A stretch of 24,533 bases of DNA from an uncultured Oscillibacter sp. (GTDB lineage: Bacteria > Bacillota > Clostridia > Oscillospirales > Oscillospiraceae), in the NCBI GenBank assembly GCA_910584075.1, contig CAJTZI010000012.1, forward strand, positions 22,955 to 47,487. The letters are read 5' to 3'. Shown here piece by piece: positions 1 through 6,573 of the stretch. Position numbers and translations under genes: made by a program. Under the pieces are notes generated by a model. That model was not told where the DNA came from, did no database searches, and saw only the letters and a list, made by a program, of their open reading frames with translations. Each line of letters starts with the position of its first letter. Within the stretch, counting starts at the first letter, position 1.

Positions 1-185
1 ACCAGCTCCGCCAGGGCCAGCAGGGGCAGGCCGAAGACATCCAGAAAAAATATGATCATGGCCCCCAGAAGCATTGTGTCCGACAGCTTGGAGAAGCACC
101 AGGCGTAATATCCCCCTATGGCGGCAAACCCTGCCAGCGTCACGGCGATATCAATCCGAAGAAACCACTTCCAGGTCTTCTCCAT
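1..185 (-). CDS. Small membrane protein, C-terminus cut by window edge
   Basis: The visible 61 codons begin MEKTWKWFLRIDIAVTLAGF and run into two hydrophobic stretches: about residues 9-27, then about 40-58 after a short polar turn (CFSKLSD). It is an inner-membrane protein with at least two predicted transmembrane helices, and the rest lies beyond the left edge. The start is the ATG at 185, 6 nt after the stop of the HD-domain gene, with AAAAGG in the gap acting as a modest ribosome site, so it is probably co-transcribed with that gene. I do not recognise the family. The length and spacing suggest a small integral membrane protein of unknown role. Confidence 0.7.
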   Translation of the reverse strand, partial: MEKTWKWFLRIDIAVTLAGFAAIGGYYAWCFSKLSDTMLLGAMIIFFLDVFGLPLLALAEL

Positions 186-191
186 AGCCTT

Positions 192-776
192 TTACAGCGC
201 CGCCATCTCTGCGGACACGCTCTCCTCGCAGGACCGCATGGCTAAAATGGTCTTTTCCATCAGTTCCTCCAGGGTCCAGCCCAGGCGATCCGCGCCGTCC
301 TTGATGACATCTCGGGAGCATCCGGCGGCGAACTTCTTGTCCTTGAACTTCTTCTTGAGGGAGCTGACCTCCATGTCCTGACAGCTCTTGCTGGGGCGCA
401 TCCGGGCCGCCGCGCCGATGAGGCCCGTCAGCTCGTCCGCCGCGAAGAGGACCTTCTCCATCTCGTGGATGGGCTCCACATCGGAGCACAGCCCGTAGCC
501 ATGGCTGCACACGGCGTGAACCAGCTCCTCGCCGCATCCGATCTCGGCCAGCAGCTCCGGAGCCTTCCCGCAGTGCTCCTCCGGCCACTTCTCAAAGTCA
601 ACGTCGTGGAGGAGGCCCGCTGCGGCCCAGAAACCGGCGTCCTCACCGTGGCCCAGCTCGTTCGCGTACCACCGCATGACGCCCTCCACCGTCAAGGCGT
701 GCTGAATGTGGAAGGGCTCGGCATTGTACTTGCGCAGCAGCGCCATGGCCGCCGCCCGGTCGGGACAGTTTTTCAT
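192..776 (-). CDS. HD-domain hydrolase (COG2316-like)
   Basis: This is a 194-residue cytoplasmic protein of the HD metal-dependent phosphohydrolase superfamily. The first His lies in the FHIQHALTVEG segment near the N-terminus, the HD pair is in GLLHDVDFEKWP (about residues 55-66), and a further His is in HAVCSHGYG. The C-terminal half (ADELTGLI..., then a Lys-rich stretch KKKFKDKKFAAGCSRDVI) matches what I know of the small stand-alone HD hydrolases grouped with COG2316. The substrate of that group is unknown. I chose the ATG at 776 because AAAGGAG sits 8 nt before it; the in-frame ATG at 806 lies almost on the predicted transcription start. It is followed closely by the partial membrane protein gene and has its own promoter at 815-843. 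Confidence 0.82.
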   Translation of the reverse strand: MKNCPDRAAAMALLRKYNAEPFHIQHALTVEGVMRWYANELGHGEDAGFWAAAGLLHDVDFEKWPEEHCGKAPELLAEIGCGEELVHAVCSHGYGLCSDVEPIHEMEKVLFAADELTGLIGAAARMRPSKSCQDMEVSSLKKKFKDKKFAAGCSRDVIKDGADRLGWTLEELMEKTILAMRSCEESVSAEMAAL

Positions 777-814
777 AAGAATCTCTCCTTTATTGTCAAT
801 TTTCATCGGTTTCC

Positions 815-843
815 AGTATAGACGCTTTTATCCGGGTTTTCAA
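815..843 (-). promoter_or_regulatory. Sigma-A promoter of the HD hydrolase gene
   Basis: On the minus strand, -35 TTGAAA (838-843), a 17-bp spacer and -10 TATACT (815-820). The predicted start is near 808, giving a leader of about 30 nt to the ATG at 776. This supports the shorter start for the HD gene. Confidence 0.75.
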
Positions 844-864
844 CCCCTTCGCCAGCAGCACAGA

Positions 865-1338
865 TCACACCATGCCCTCTGCAAACTTCTCGGCAAACTC
901 CCGCAGAGAGCCGGCGGTCCTTTCGCACGCCTCAAACTCCGGCTCACCGCCGGACACCACCGCGCCGTCCGCCGCAGAGAGGGCATGGTAAGAATAGCGT
1001 CCATCCGCCACAGACATGACAATGGGGAGATGCAAGTCCCAGAAGCGCCGGATCGCCGTTTCCCAGGCCGGGTCCCCCTCCGCGCTCTCCAAGCTGAGCA
1101 GTTCCCACTCGTTCCAGCGGAACGCCGTGGTACGCTGCCCGGCGTAGTCCTCCGCACACAGGAGCCACACTGCCTCATCGCCGCTGACCGCGGATTTTAC
1201 ACCGCCAATCCACGAAAGCCACTGTTCAGCGGCGGGATACCGCCTCCGCAGCGCCTCCGGAACACCGGGAGACATGCCCTCATACCGCTCAATTTTCCAC
1301 CCTCTGCTTTGCAGGCGGTCAAAAAAACTCTTGTTCAT
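865..1338 (-). CDS. SMI1/KNR4 (SUKH) family-like protein
   Basis: A 157-residue soluble protein. The central part (WELLSLES...AIRRFWDLHLPIVMSVADGRYSYHALS) has the pattern of SUKH-superfamily proteins: an acidic segment, then a hydrophobic strand and a Y-rich strand, with a helix at the C-terminus (EACERTAGSLREFAEKFAEG). Known SUKH proteins often act as immunity proteins against contact-dependent or secreted nuclease toxins, but many are stand-alone with unknown roles. No toxin gene is adjacent here. The start ATG has AAAGGAGAG 6 nt upstream. It lies 87 bp after the DUF2461 gene on the same strand with no clear promoter between, so read-through from 2172-2200 is likely. The family call rests on pattern recognition and is moderate. 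Confidence 0.6.
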   Translation of the reverse strand: MNKSFFDRLQSRGWKIERYEGMSPGVPEALRRRYPAAEQWLSWIGGVKSAVSGDEAVWLLCAEDYAGQRTTAFRWNEWELLSLESAEGDPAWETAIRRFWDLHLPIVMSVADGRYSYHALSAADGAVVSGGEPEFEACERTAGSLREFAEKFAEGMV

Positions 1339-1379
1339 CGGAACTCTCCTTTCAGCGGCCCCCGCGAAAGCCCTGCGCA

Positions 1380-1452
1380 GCGGATTTCGTGAGGCGAGGA
1401 GGAAGGAATGGAGCGTGCGGAGCCCTCACCGTGAAACGGTGGAGGCGCAGCG
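1380..1452. repeat. Purine-rich segment with possible dispersed-repeat blocks
   Basis: This stretch spans the gap between the SUKH and DUF2461 genes and the last codons of DUF2461. It contains, in order on the plus strand, GCGGATTTC (1380-1388), GCGGAGCCC, GTGAAA and GCGC. The same blocks occur in the same order on the minus strand at about 11058 down to 11000. A small dyad CACCG-N5-CGGTG lies at 1427-1441. The assignment as a diverged intergenic repeat is tentative. Confidence 0.3.
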
Positions 1453-2142
1453 GAGCGGAATTTCTTCCGACGACGGGTCCGGGTCTCCATCCAACGTGAC
1501 AAAGTAATCATAATAGGGCAGCAAGAACTCCCATCCCGTCTTCACCCGGTCCACAATCTCCCGGCTGAACAGCTCCTCCGTCAGCTTGTCCTGGTGGATG
1601 ATGGTGAAGGACTTGGCCCGGAACCAGGGCTCCAGCGCCGCCGACGGCGCGGCGGCCTTGGGGCGCTTGTAGTCCTGGGTCTCCAGGACAAACTCCGCCT
1701 GTCCGGCCAGATTCTCCGTCAGCCGCTCCATGGTCTTGGGGTCCCGGGTGATCCGGGCACGGAGCTTGGCCATGGTGGCGGGCTTCGGCATCCAGTAGCC
1801 CATGCCGCAGCTCCAGCCCTCGGGCATCAGCTCAAACCAGAAGGTGGGCCGGGCGGTCCACTGCTCCCCTGCCTGCTCCACAGAGAGCCACAGGCTCTCC
1901 TTATAGGGCCCCCGTCCGTGGAGCCGCCGGGCATCCCGGTAGATCCTCGTCACCTTGCGGATCAGGCCGCAGTCCGGCCGCCGCTCCAGCATAAAGCCGT
2001 ACAGTTCCTCCGCCAGATCGCACATGGGACGGTAAAAATGGGTCAGATAGATCTCCTTGTGGGCCTCAAACCATGTCCGCTCATTGTTGAAGCGAATGCC
2101 CCACATGAAGTCCACAGTCTCGTCTGTAAATCCGGTAAACAT
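1426..2142 (-). CDS. DUF2461 domain-containing protein
   Basis: This 238-residue protein is close to full family length. Family hallmarks visible are the N-terminal MFTGFTDETVDFMWGIRFNNERTWFEAHKE region, in which a phenylalanine/asparagine-rich motif precedes an EAH-type helix. Next come the basic IRKVTRIYRDARRLHGRGPYKESLWLS motif (about residues 60-87) and a FWFELMPEGWSCGMGYW strand. DUF2461 proteins are widespread in bacteria and their biochemical role is not established. The extreme C-terminus (EIPLRCASTVSR) is encoded by the purine-rich repeat-like segment and may be an extension acquired by read-through into it. The start at 2142 follows GAGAGTGAGAG, a weak ribosome site, but the promoter at 2172-2200 fixes the transcript start only about 22 nt upstream, which supports this start. 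Confidence 0.85.
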   Translation of the reverse strand: MFTGFTDETVDFMWGIRFNNERTWFEAHKEIYLTHFYRPMCDLAEELYGFMLERRPDCGLIRKVTRIYRDARRLHGRGPYKESLWLSVEQAGEQWTARPTFWFELMPEGWSCGMGYWMPKPATMAKLRARITRDPKTMERLTENLAGQAEFVLETQDYKRPKAAAPSAALEPWFRAKSFTIIHQDKLTEELFSREIVDRVKTGWEFLLPYYDYFVTLDGDPDPSSEEIPLRCASTVSR

Positions 2143-2171
2143 ATCGCGCTCTCACTCTCTTTTTTCTGCCG

Positions 2172-2200
2172 ATTATAGCAGAAAGGAGAAGCGGGGTCAA
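2172..2200 (-). promoter_or_regulatory. Sigma-A promoter of DUF2461, with a dyad over the -35
   Basis: On the minus strand, -35 TTGACC (2195-2200), a 17-bp spacer and a perfect -10 TATAAT (2172-2177). A perfect 7-bp inverted repeat AGCGGGG-N7-CCCCGCT (2190-2210) covers the -35 element. It could be an operator or the terminator stem of upstream transcription. Confidence 0.8.
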
Positions 2201-2205
2201 TGCCC

Positions 2206-2461
2206 CCGCTCCAGCTTGCCGAAAAACCGCCGCACCGAAACATCAGGCCGCCGGCAATGGGGGGAGCACGAGGGGACACCGCCTGCTCCGTGTTGGAACG
2301 AATACCTGCAAGCATCTGCGCCGCAGAGATTTGCAGAGTGAATCGGCACATTTTCCAAATCGCCGGACCATTGAAAAATCGAGACATGGGCAGGCTGTTG
2401 GAAAGTCCTTCCGGGCTTTCCAACAGCCTGAAGCCGGGGAGCAACGCCCCCGCTTTTCCCC
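2206..2461. other. Non-coding structured interval between DUF2461 and the ferritin-like gene
   Basis: I see no supported gene here. The interval holds a 31-nt near-palindrome centred on 2321 (2306-2336; arms CTGCAA...TTGCAG and TCTGCG...CGCAGA with a symmetric 3-nt internal loop), a perfect 15-bp hairpin (2391-2430) and a GC-rich stem (2435-2452). Nearly identical GC-rich palindromic sequences bound it (2191-2210 and 2433-2454; see findings). Confidence 0.5.
2391..2452 (-). terminator. Tandem hairpins downstream of the ferritin-like gene
   Basis: Reading on from the stop at 2462, the minus strand first has GGGGAAAAGC and a CGGGG/CCCCG stem (2435-2452). A perfect 15-bp stem CAGGCTGTTGGAAAG...CTTTCCAACAGCCTG (2391-2405 and 2416-2430, 10-nt loop) then follows. 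No long U-tract follows, so termination is inferred from position and stem strength. Confidence 0.5.
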
Positions 2462-3085
2462 TTACCCCTGCATGGCCCGCTCCAGTATACTCATCAGCTC
2501 CTCAGCGTGGCGGTACTCGTCGGCGCTGAGCTCGTTCAAGAGCTTGCTGAGGCATGGGTCCGTTGTGCCGTCCGCGGAGCGGGCGTAGTTCATGCCGCTG
2601 CAGGCCTCCATGTGATACCGCTCCCGCAGGGCCGGACACAGGCGGCCGATACTGACCGCGCCGCTGGCGATGGCGGGCCGGTAGCACTGGCCGGTGATCA
2701 GATAGTAGGCCGCCATGAGGCGCCGGGCATGGGTGCCCTCGTCGGCGGCGATATCCCGCAGCCGCTGCCGGGCCCAGGAGGGAGCCTGGCGGCTCATAGT
2801 CAGGAAATACCGCCGGTCCGCCATCTCCTCCTCAATATATCCGGTGAGCACCTCCAGCATCTCCGCCGCCGCGCTGCCCATGCAGCAGGGGTCCTGGGCG
2901 GCCCCGGGCAGCTGGCTCTCCTGACGGGTCAGAACCGCCGCGGACGCCGTCTGCGGCGGGGGGGCGGGCGCGGCCGCCGCCGTACTTATGCCGGGGTAGG
3001 GCTCCAGATCCGGGGCCACCCGCTGCCAGACCCGGTCATACTGCCGGAAGTCGTACACCTCGGGACTATGTAAATTCTCTGCCAT
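2462..3085 (-). CDS. Ferritin-like (rubrerythrin-type diiron) protein
   Basis: A 207-residue cytoplasmic protein. After an N-terminal tail and a Pro/Ala-rich linker (about residues 40-57) comes a four-helix-bundle ferritin-like domain. Its carboxylate/histidine pattern is visible: EEEMADRRYF on helix 1, DEGTHARRL on helix 2, then ERYHMEAC and SADEYRHAEEL near the C-terminus. These are the E...ExxH repeats of diiron rubrerythrin/erythrin-like proteins, which reduce peroxide or handle iron in anaerobes. There is no C-terminal rubredoxin domain with paired CxxC motifs, so it is not a classical rubrerythrin. The start at 3085 has AAAGGAG 8 nt upstream; the ATG at 3109 lacks one. It is divergent from the Fe-S assembly operon and shares a 230-bp regulatory gap with it, so a role in iron or oxidative homeostasis is inferred. 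Confidence 0.8.
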   Translation of the reverse strand: MAENLHSPEVYDFRQYDRVWQRVAPDLEPYPGISTAAAAPAPPPQTASAAVLTRQESQLPGAAQDPCCMGSAAAEMLEVLTGYIEEEMADRRYFLTMSRQAPSWARQRLRDIAADEGTHARRLMAAYYLITGQCYRPAIASGAVSIGRLCPALRERYHMEACSGMNYARSADGTTDPCLSKLLNELSADEYRHAEELMSILERAMQG

Positions 3086-3149
3086 AAAAGCCACTCCTTT
3101 GCTCTTCATCTGCGTCCCATCCTATGCGGCGGCGGACTTTTTTGTTCAC

Positions 3150-3180
3150 TGTTGCATTTACAACAGGTAAATTCCTGTCA
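3150..3180. promoter_or_regulatory. Overlapping dyads in the divergent ferritin/SufCB intergenic region
   Basis: Three interlocked perfect inverted repeats are visible: TGTTG-N6-CAACA (3150-3165), TTTAC-N5-GTAAA (3157-3171) and ACAGG-N6-CCTGT (3163-3178). A minus-strand TTGACA (3176-3181) sits at the edge and could be the -35 of the ferritin-like gene, though no good -10 is seen at 17 bp. The arrangement looks like a regulator-binding region. The regulator is not identifiable from sequence. Confidence 0.5.
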
Positions 3181-3242
3181 AATGGGGTAAACTCTCTTTG
3201 AAAAGAACAATCTGCTCTGTAAAAACCCACCAAATAGATATG

Positions 3243-3271
3243 TTGTCTTTTCCTGCCGGATCTGGTAAAAT
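3243..3271 (+). promoter_or_regulatory. Sigma-A promoter of the SufCB-like operon
   Basis: -35 TTGTCT (3243-3248), a 17-bp spacer and -10 TAAAAT (3266-3271). The predicted start is near 3278, about 37 nt before the ATG at 3315. The ribosome site GAGGAGG precedes that ATG. Confidence 0.7.
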
Positions 3272-3314
3272 AGACTCGCTTATGAAATCCACACTCTGAG
3301 GAGGTTCCAATTAT

Positions 3315-4055
3315 ATGCTGGAACTCAAGTCCATCAGCTATTCCGTCCGGGAGGGAGACGGGGAGCTGGGCATTTTGAACGACATCTCCCTCACCATTCC
3401 GGATCACCGCCTTGTGGTGTTCACAGGTCCCAACGGCGGCGGCAAAACCACCCTGGCCAAGATCATCATGGGCCTGGTGACGCCCACCTCCGGCCAGATT
3501 CTCTGGAACGGCCAGGACATTACGCCTCTGGGCATCACAGAGCGGGCCCGCCTGGGCATCAGCTACGGCTTCCAGCAGCCCCCCCGCTTCAAGGGGCTGA
3601 CGGTGCGGGACCTGCTGACTCTGGCCCACGGGGACGAGAAGCTCTCCAAGGACAAGTGCTGCCAGTATCTCACCAAGGTGGGCCTGTGCGCCAACGACTA
3701 CCTGGACCGGGAGGTAGACGTGTCCCTCTCCGGCGGCGAGGTCAAGCGCATTGAGATCGCCTCCATCCTGGCCCGGAACGCCCAGCTGATGATCTTCGAC
3801 GAGCCGGAGGCGGGCATCGACCTGTGGAGCTTCGCCCGGCTGACGGAGACCTTTGAGCAGATCCACGCCGCGGGCAGCGGCACCATGATCATCATCTCTC
3901 ATCAGGAGCGCATCATCTCCCTGGCGGACGAGGTCATCGTGGTGGGTGACGGCATGATCCGCCACCGAGGCTCAGCTTCCGAGATCCTGCCCCAGATTCT
4001 GGCGGACACCCTGGGCGGCTGCCCTGTACTGACAAAGGAGGCGAACGCGCTATGA
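3315..4055 (+). CDS. sufC: SufC-type Fe-S cluster assembly ATPase
   Basis: This 246-residue ABC ATPase lacks membrane segments. Walker A is GPNGGGKT (38-45), a Q-loop region with the SufC-like YGFQQPPRFKG lies at 84-94, the signature is LSGGE (138-142), Walker B is LMIFDEPE with D162/E163, and the switch His is H196. The FQQPP and EAGIDLWSF segments are typical of SufC, which drives conformational change of the SufB scaffold during Fe-S cluster assembly, rather than of transport ATPases. The next gene, overlapping by 4 bp, encodes the SufB-like scaffold, so the two make the complex. No sufD, sufS or sufU is adjacent. This two-gene architecture matches the minimal SUF-like system (SMS/SmsCB) known from anaerobes and archaea, and smsC would be an equally fair symbol. 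Confidence 0.92.
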   Translation: MLELKSISYSVREGDGELGILNDISLTIPDHRLVVFTGPNGGGKTTLAKIIMGLVTPTSGQILWNGQDITPLGITERARLGISYGFQQPPRFKGLTVRDLLTLAHGDEKLSKDKCCQYLTKVGLCANDYLDREVDVSLSGGEVKRIEIASILARNAQLMIFDEPEAGIDLWSFARLTETFEQIHAAGSGTMIIISHQERIISLADEVIVVGDGMIRHRGSASEILPQILADTLGGCPVLTKEANAL

Positions 4056-4978
4056 TGGACACCGAGATCGACCGCGAGCTTCTGGAAAAGATCGCGGACC
4101 TCGTAGGCAAGCCCGTAGGGGCCTTCAACATCCGCAAGGACAGCGGCTGCGACGGCCGCCAGTCCACGGAGCACATTGAGATCACCTCCAGGGCCGACGG
4201 CAAAAGCGGCATTGACATTCGCGTCAAGGACGGCACCGTGGGCGAGACCTGCCACATCCCCGTCATCATCACCAAGCCCGGTGTGGAGGAAATGGTCTAC
4301 AACGATTTCTATATCGGCGAGAACTGCGACGTGGACATTGTGGCCGGCTGCGGCATCCACAACTGCGGCGACCAAACCAGCCGCCACGACGGCGTCCACA
4401 CCTTCCACGTGGGCAAAAACTCCCGGTTGAAGTACACGGAGAAGCACTACGGCGAGGGAGACGGCAAGGGCGGCCGGGTCATGAACCCGGAGACCGTGGT
4501 CTACCTGGAGGAGGGGGCCTCCATCCAGATGGAGACCGTTCAGATCCGGGGCATCGACTCCACCAAGCGCAGCACGAAGATCGTCTGCGGCAGGGGAGCC
4601 GAGGCCATCATCACCGAGCGGCTGCTGACCCACGGCGATCAGGTGGCGGAGAGCGATATGGAGATCGTTCTGGACGGCGAGGATTCCAAGGGCCGGGTCA
4701 TCTCCCGCTCCGTGGCCCAGGACCGCTCCAGCCAGGTGTTCTATCCCCGGATGGTGGGCAACGCCCAGTGCTTCGGCCATGTCCAGTGCGATTCCATCAT
4801 CATGGGGGATGCCAAGATCAAGTCCATCCCCGCCATCACCGCCAACTGCACCGAGGCCCAGCTGGTTCACGAGGCCGCCATTGGCAAGATCGCCGGCGAC
4901 CAGCTCTTGAAGCTGGAGACCCTGGGCCTCACCGAGGAGGAGGCCGAGGACTGCATCCTCAAAGGCTTCCTGGCCTAA
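4052..4978 (+). CDS. sufB: SufB/SufD-family Fe-S scaffold protein (short form)
   Basis: The protein has 308 residues, clearly shorter than classical SufB (about 450-500), and consists essentially of the beta-helix core. Recognisable parts are DVDIVAGCGIHNCG (two Cys), ETVVYLEEGASIQMETVQIRG, the CFGHVQCDSIIMG strand and the C-terminal EAQLVHEAAIGKI motif, which corresponds to the conserved SufB/SufD HEA region. It should act as the scaffold on which SufC-driven Fe-S clusters are built in the cytoplasm. AAGGAGG at 4035-4041 supports the ATG at 4052, giving an ATGA overlap with sufC and translational coupling. The absence of a SufD partner suggests a SufB homodimer, as proposed for minimal SUF-like (SMS) systems. 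The cysteine source would have to be a desulfurase elsewhere, or sulfide. Confidence 0.9.
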   Translation: MMDTEIDRELLEKIADLVGKPVGAFNIRKDSGCDGRQSTEHIEITSRADGKSGIDIRVKDGTVGETCHIPVIITKPGVEEMVYNDFYIGENCDVDIVAGCGIHNCGDQTSRHDGVHTFHVGKNSRLKYTEKHYGEGDGKGGRVMNPETVVYLEEGASIQMETVQIRGIDSTKRSTKIVCGRGAEAIITERLLTHGDQVAESDMEIVLDGEDSKGRVISRSVAQDRSSQVFYPRMVGNAQCFGHVQCDSIIMGDAKIKSIPAITANCTEAQLVHEAAIGKIAGDQLLKLETLGLTEEEAEDCILKGFLA

Positions 4979-4979
4979 C

Positions 4980-5001
4980 ACTTTTTCTCGAGAGAAAAAG
5001 T
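4980..5001. repeat. Perfect palindrome after sufB
   Basis: ACTTTTTCTC (4980-4989) is separated by 2 nt from its exact complement GAGAAAAAGT (4992-5001), directly after the sufB stop. It has no U-tract. A second imperfect stem follows (5026-5031 with 5071-5076, and 5048-5054 with 5064-5070). It could be a 3'-UTR stabiliser, a small RNA, or an intergenic repeat. Confidence 0.5.
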
Positions 5002-5112
5002 ATCCAAAAAGAGCTTTCCCACGCTATGCAGTCCAGTAATGGAACGCTTCTCCGCGACGGCAACGGAGAACTGCATCATTTGGCTCAATTTAACAGGAAA
5101 CACTCACAAAGC

Positions 5113-5154
5113 ACGGGGAGGGAACCATTTCGGTTCCCTCCCGTTCCGTTTTTT
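5113..5154 (+). terminator. Intrinsic terminator of the SufCB-like operon
   Basis: The stem ACGG(G)GAGGGAACC / GGTTCCCTCCCGT (5113-5126 and 5132-5144) has a 5-nt loop and is followed by T6 at 5149-5154. On the minus strand the same stem lies 26 nt beyond the anti-sigma gene stop, so it may serve both convergent operons. Confidence 0.85.
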
Positions 5155-5169
5155 ATTGCGCCTGCACAC

Positions 5170-6018
5170 TTACTCCACAGGGAATTCCGGGCTTCCCGCC
5201 GCGCCGGCGGCGATGGAATACTCGGGGAATACCAGCACCGGCACACCATCCTCCCGGATATAGAAGGCTGTACTCTCGTCCACCGTGGTGAAGCCGCCCT
5301 GCTCCGGCGTGAAGAAGAGCGTGAAGCCCTCCTGGTCCACGCTGGCGTCAATGCCTGCCCGAACGGTCTCGTTGCACCGCTCCACCCAGTTCTCGCCCAG
5401 GAGATCCGCCAGGGTGATGTCCCGGTTCTCCGCCAGGTCCAGATTGTAGCAGTACCGCTCCTCCATGGAGGCCACCCAGCCCTCGGCCAAGGTCACAACA
5501 AACGAGACTCGGGTGTCCGTCTGGCTCTTGACCTCGTAGTTCACGATGACGTCCATCTCCCGTCCGGCCCACTCCTCCTCGGTGCCGCCGGTGGCGAAGA
5601 AGGCGTTCTTGTAATCCTCCCAGTCCTGCCGGGCCTTGGCCATGTGGGCGTCCACCTTCTCCTGAACCACCGCGTTGACCCGCCGGGCCAGCTCGCTCTC
5701 TCCGTCAGTCTCCAGCCGGGGGACGGAAACGACATAGTTGATGCCGCCGTCGGAGGCGTTGTAGCTGATCAAGGTCATCACCCGGAACAATCCCCCCAGC
5801 ACCGGCACCTCCGCCGCCGCCGCGGCCACGGTGGGGGACAGGTTCAGCGTGCCCACCAGCACCGCAAAGCAGGCGGCCACGCCGGTGGCAATCCGCCTCC
5901 ACCGCCTCCGGCGGTAGTTGGCCTTCCCCTGGCGGATGCCCGCCCGGACCCGGCTCCCCAGCTCCTGGGGGATGGGGGTGGACTCGTAGTCCTCTCTGGC
6001 TTTTTTGAATTCGTTCAT
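5170..6018 (-). CDS. rsiV: RsiV-family anti-sigma factor
   Basis: A 282-residue type II membrane protein. Residues 1-40 are cytoplasmic and strongly basic near the membrane (YRRRRWRR at 35-42), and one transmembrane helix follows at about 43-66. The extracytoplasmic part contains a DUF4163-like region (about 85-190) and a C-terminal DUF3298 domain ending in PVLVFPEYSIAAGAAGSPEF. That is the layout and length of Bacillus subtilis RsiV (about 285 residues), which binds and senses lysozyme, is cleaved by signal peptidase and RasP, and releases SigV. The start at 6018 overlaps the sigma factor stop in ATGA, so the two are coupled. Whether this homologue binds lysozyme cannot be told from sequence; the fit to RsiV rather than RsgI or RsiW types is good. 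Confidence 0.85.
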   Translation of the reverse strand: MNEFKKAREDYESTPIPQELGSRVRAGIRQGKANYRRRRWRRIATGVAACFAVLVGTLNLSPTVAAAAAEVPVLGGLFRVMTLISYNASDGGINYVVSVPRLETDGESELARRVNAVVQEKVDAHMAKARQDWEDYKNAFFATGGTEEEWAGREMDVIVNYEVKSQTDTRVSFVVTLAEGWVASMEERYCYNLDLAENRDITLADLLGENWVERCNETVRAGIDASVDQEGFTLFFTPEQGGFTTVDESTAFYIREDGVPVLVFPEYSIAAGAAGSPEFPVE

Positions 6019-6506
6019 TGCATTGACACTCCTTCCAATGATATCCGCAGTTTTTTCAGCCCCGCGTACAGGCGGCTCTTCACGGTGTTCAGGTTCCATC
6101 CGGTGACCTCACTGATCTCTTTAAGGCTCATGTCCTCATAAAACCGCAGCTTCACCACGGTCTGCACCTCCGGCGGCAGGGCGTTCACCCGGCGACCCAG
6201 GGCGCCGTCCTCCGGCAGGGGGTCCTCATAACTGCCGGTATCCAGGTCCTCCGGCGATACGAAGGTCACCCGCTTTCTCTGCCGCAGCAGATCCATGCAG
6301 GCGTTCACCAGAATGCGGGTAAACCAGGTCCCCAGGGCTCCCTCATCCCGCAGGCTGTCCCGCCGCTCCAGGCAGCGGCAGACGGCGGTCTGCACCGCGT
6401 CCAGGGCCTCCTCCCGGTTCTGGAGATAGCTGTATGCCAGGCGGTAAAACCGCTCCTGGCCGTCGATGAGATAGGATTCCAGCCGCTCCTCCTTCAAAGA
6501 CGCCAT
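6015..6506 (-). CDS. sigV: ECF RNA polymerase sigma factor (SigV-like)
   Basis: A 163-residue ECF sigma factor. Region 2 spans about residues 10-80 (FYRLAYSYLQNREEALDAVQ, then WFTRILVNACMDLLR). Region 4 spans about 110-160, with the helix-turn-helix KLRFYEDMSLKEISEVTGWNLNTVKSRL. Its length and pairing with an RsiV-type anti-sigma factor match SigV of Bacillus and Clostridioides, which activates lysozyme- and cell-wall-stress genes. The start at 6506 has GGGAGG 8 nt upstream; the open frame further upstream is non-coding. It is probably autoregulated through the ECF-type promoter at 6540-6568. The gene symbol is given by analogy. Confidence 0.87.
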   Translation of the reverse strand: MASLKEERLESYLIDGQERFYRLAYSYLQNREEALDAVQTAVCRCLERRDSLRDEGALGTWFTRILVNACMDLLRQRKRVTFVSPEDLDTGSYEDPLPEDGALGRRVNALPPEVQTVVKLRFYEDMSLKEISEVTGWNLNTVKSRLYAGLKKLRISLEGVSMQ

Positions 6507-6539
6507 GCACACACCTCCCTTCTTTGCTGTTCTGTATAA

Positions 6540-6568
6540 TAGACGCAGGCGGAGCCGAAAAAGTTTGA
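6540..6568 (-). promoter_or_regulatory. ECF-type autoregulatory promoter of sigV-rsiV
   Basis: On the minus strand, TCAAAC (6563-6568), a 17-bp spacer and CGTCTA (6540-6545). The AAC at -35 and CGTC at -10 are the core signatures of SigV and related ECF promoters. A TATTAT-like run overlaps just downstream but has no matching -35. The -35 lies 5 bp from the terminator stem of the upstream permease gene. Confidence 0.6.
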
Positions 6569-6573
6569 GAAAT

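Noticed and set aside
3902..4981. Long open frame antisense to sufB/sufC
   Set aside because: An artefact of GC-rich third positions; its product is Gly/Leu/Asp-rich with no domain, while the plus strand encodes a complete Fe-S scaffold.
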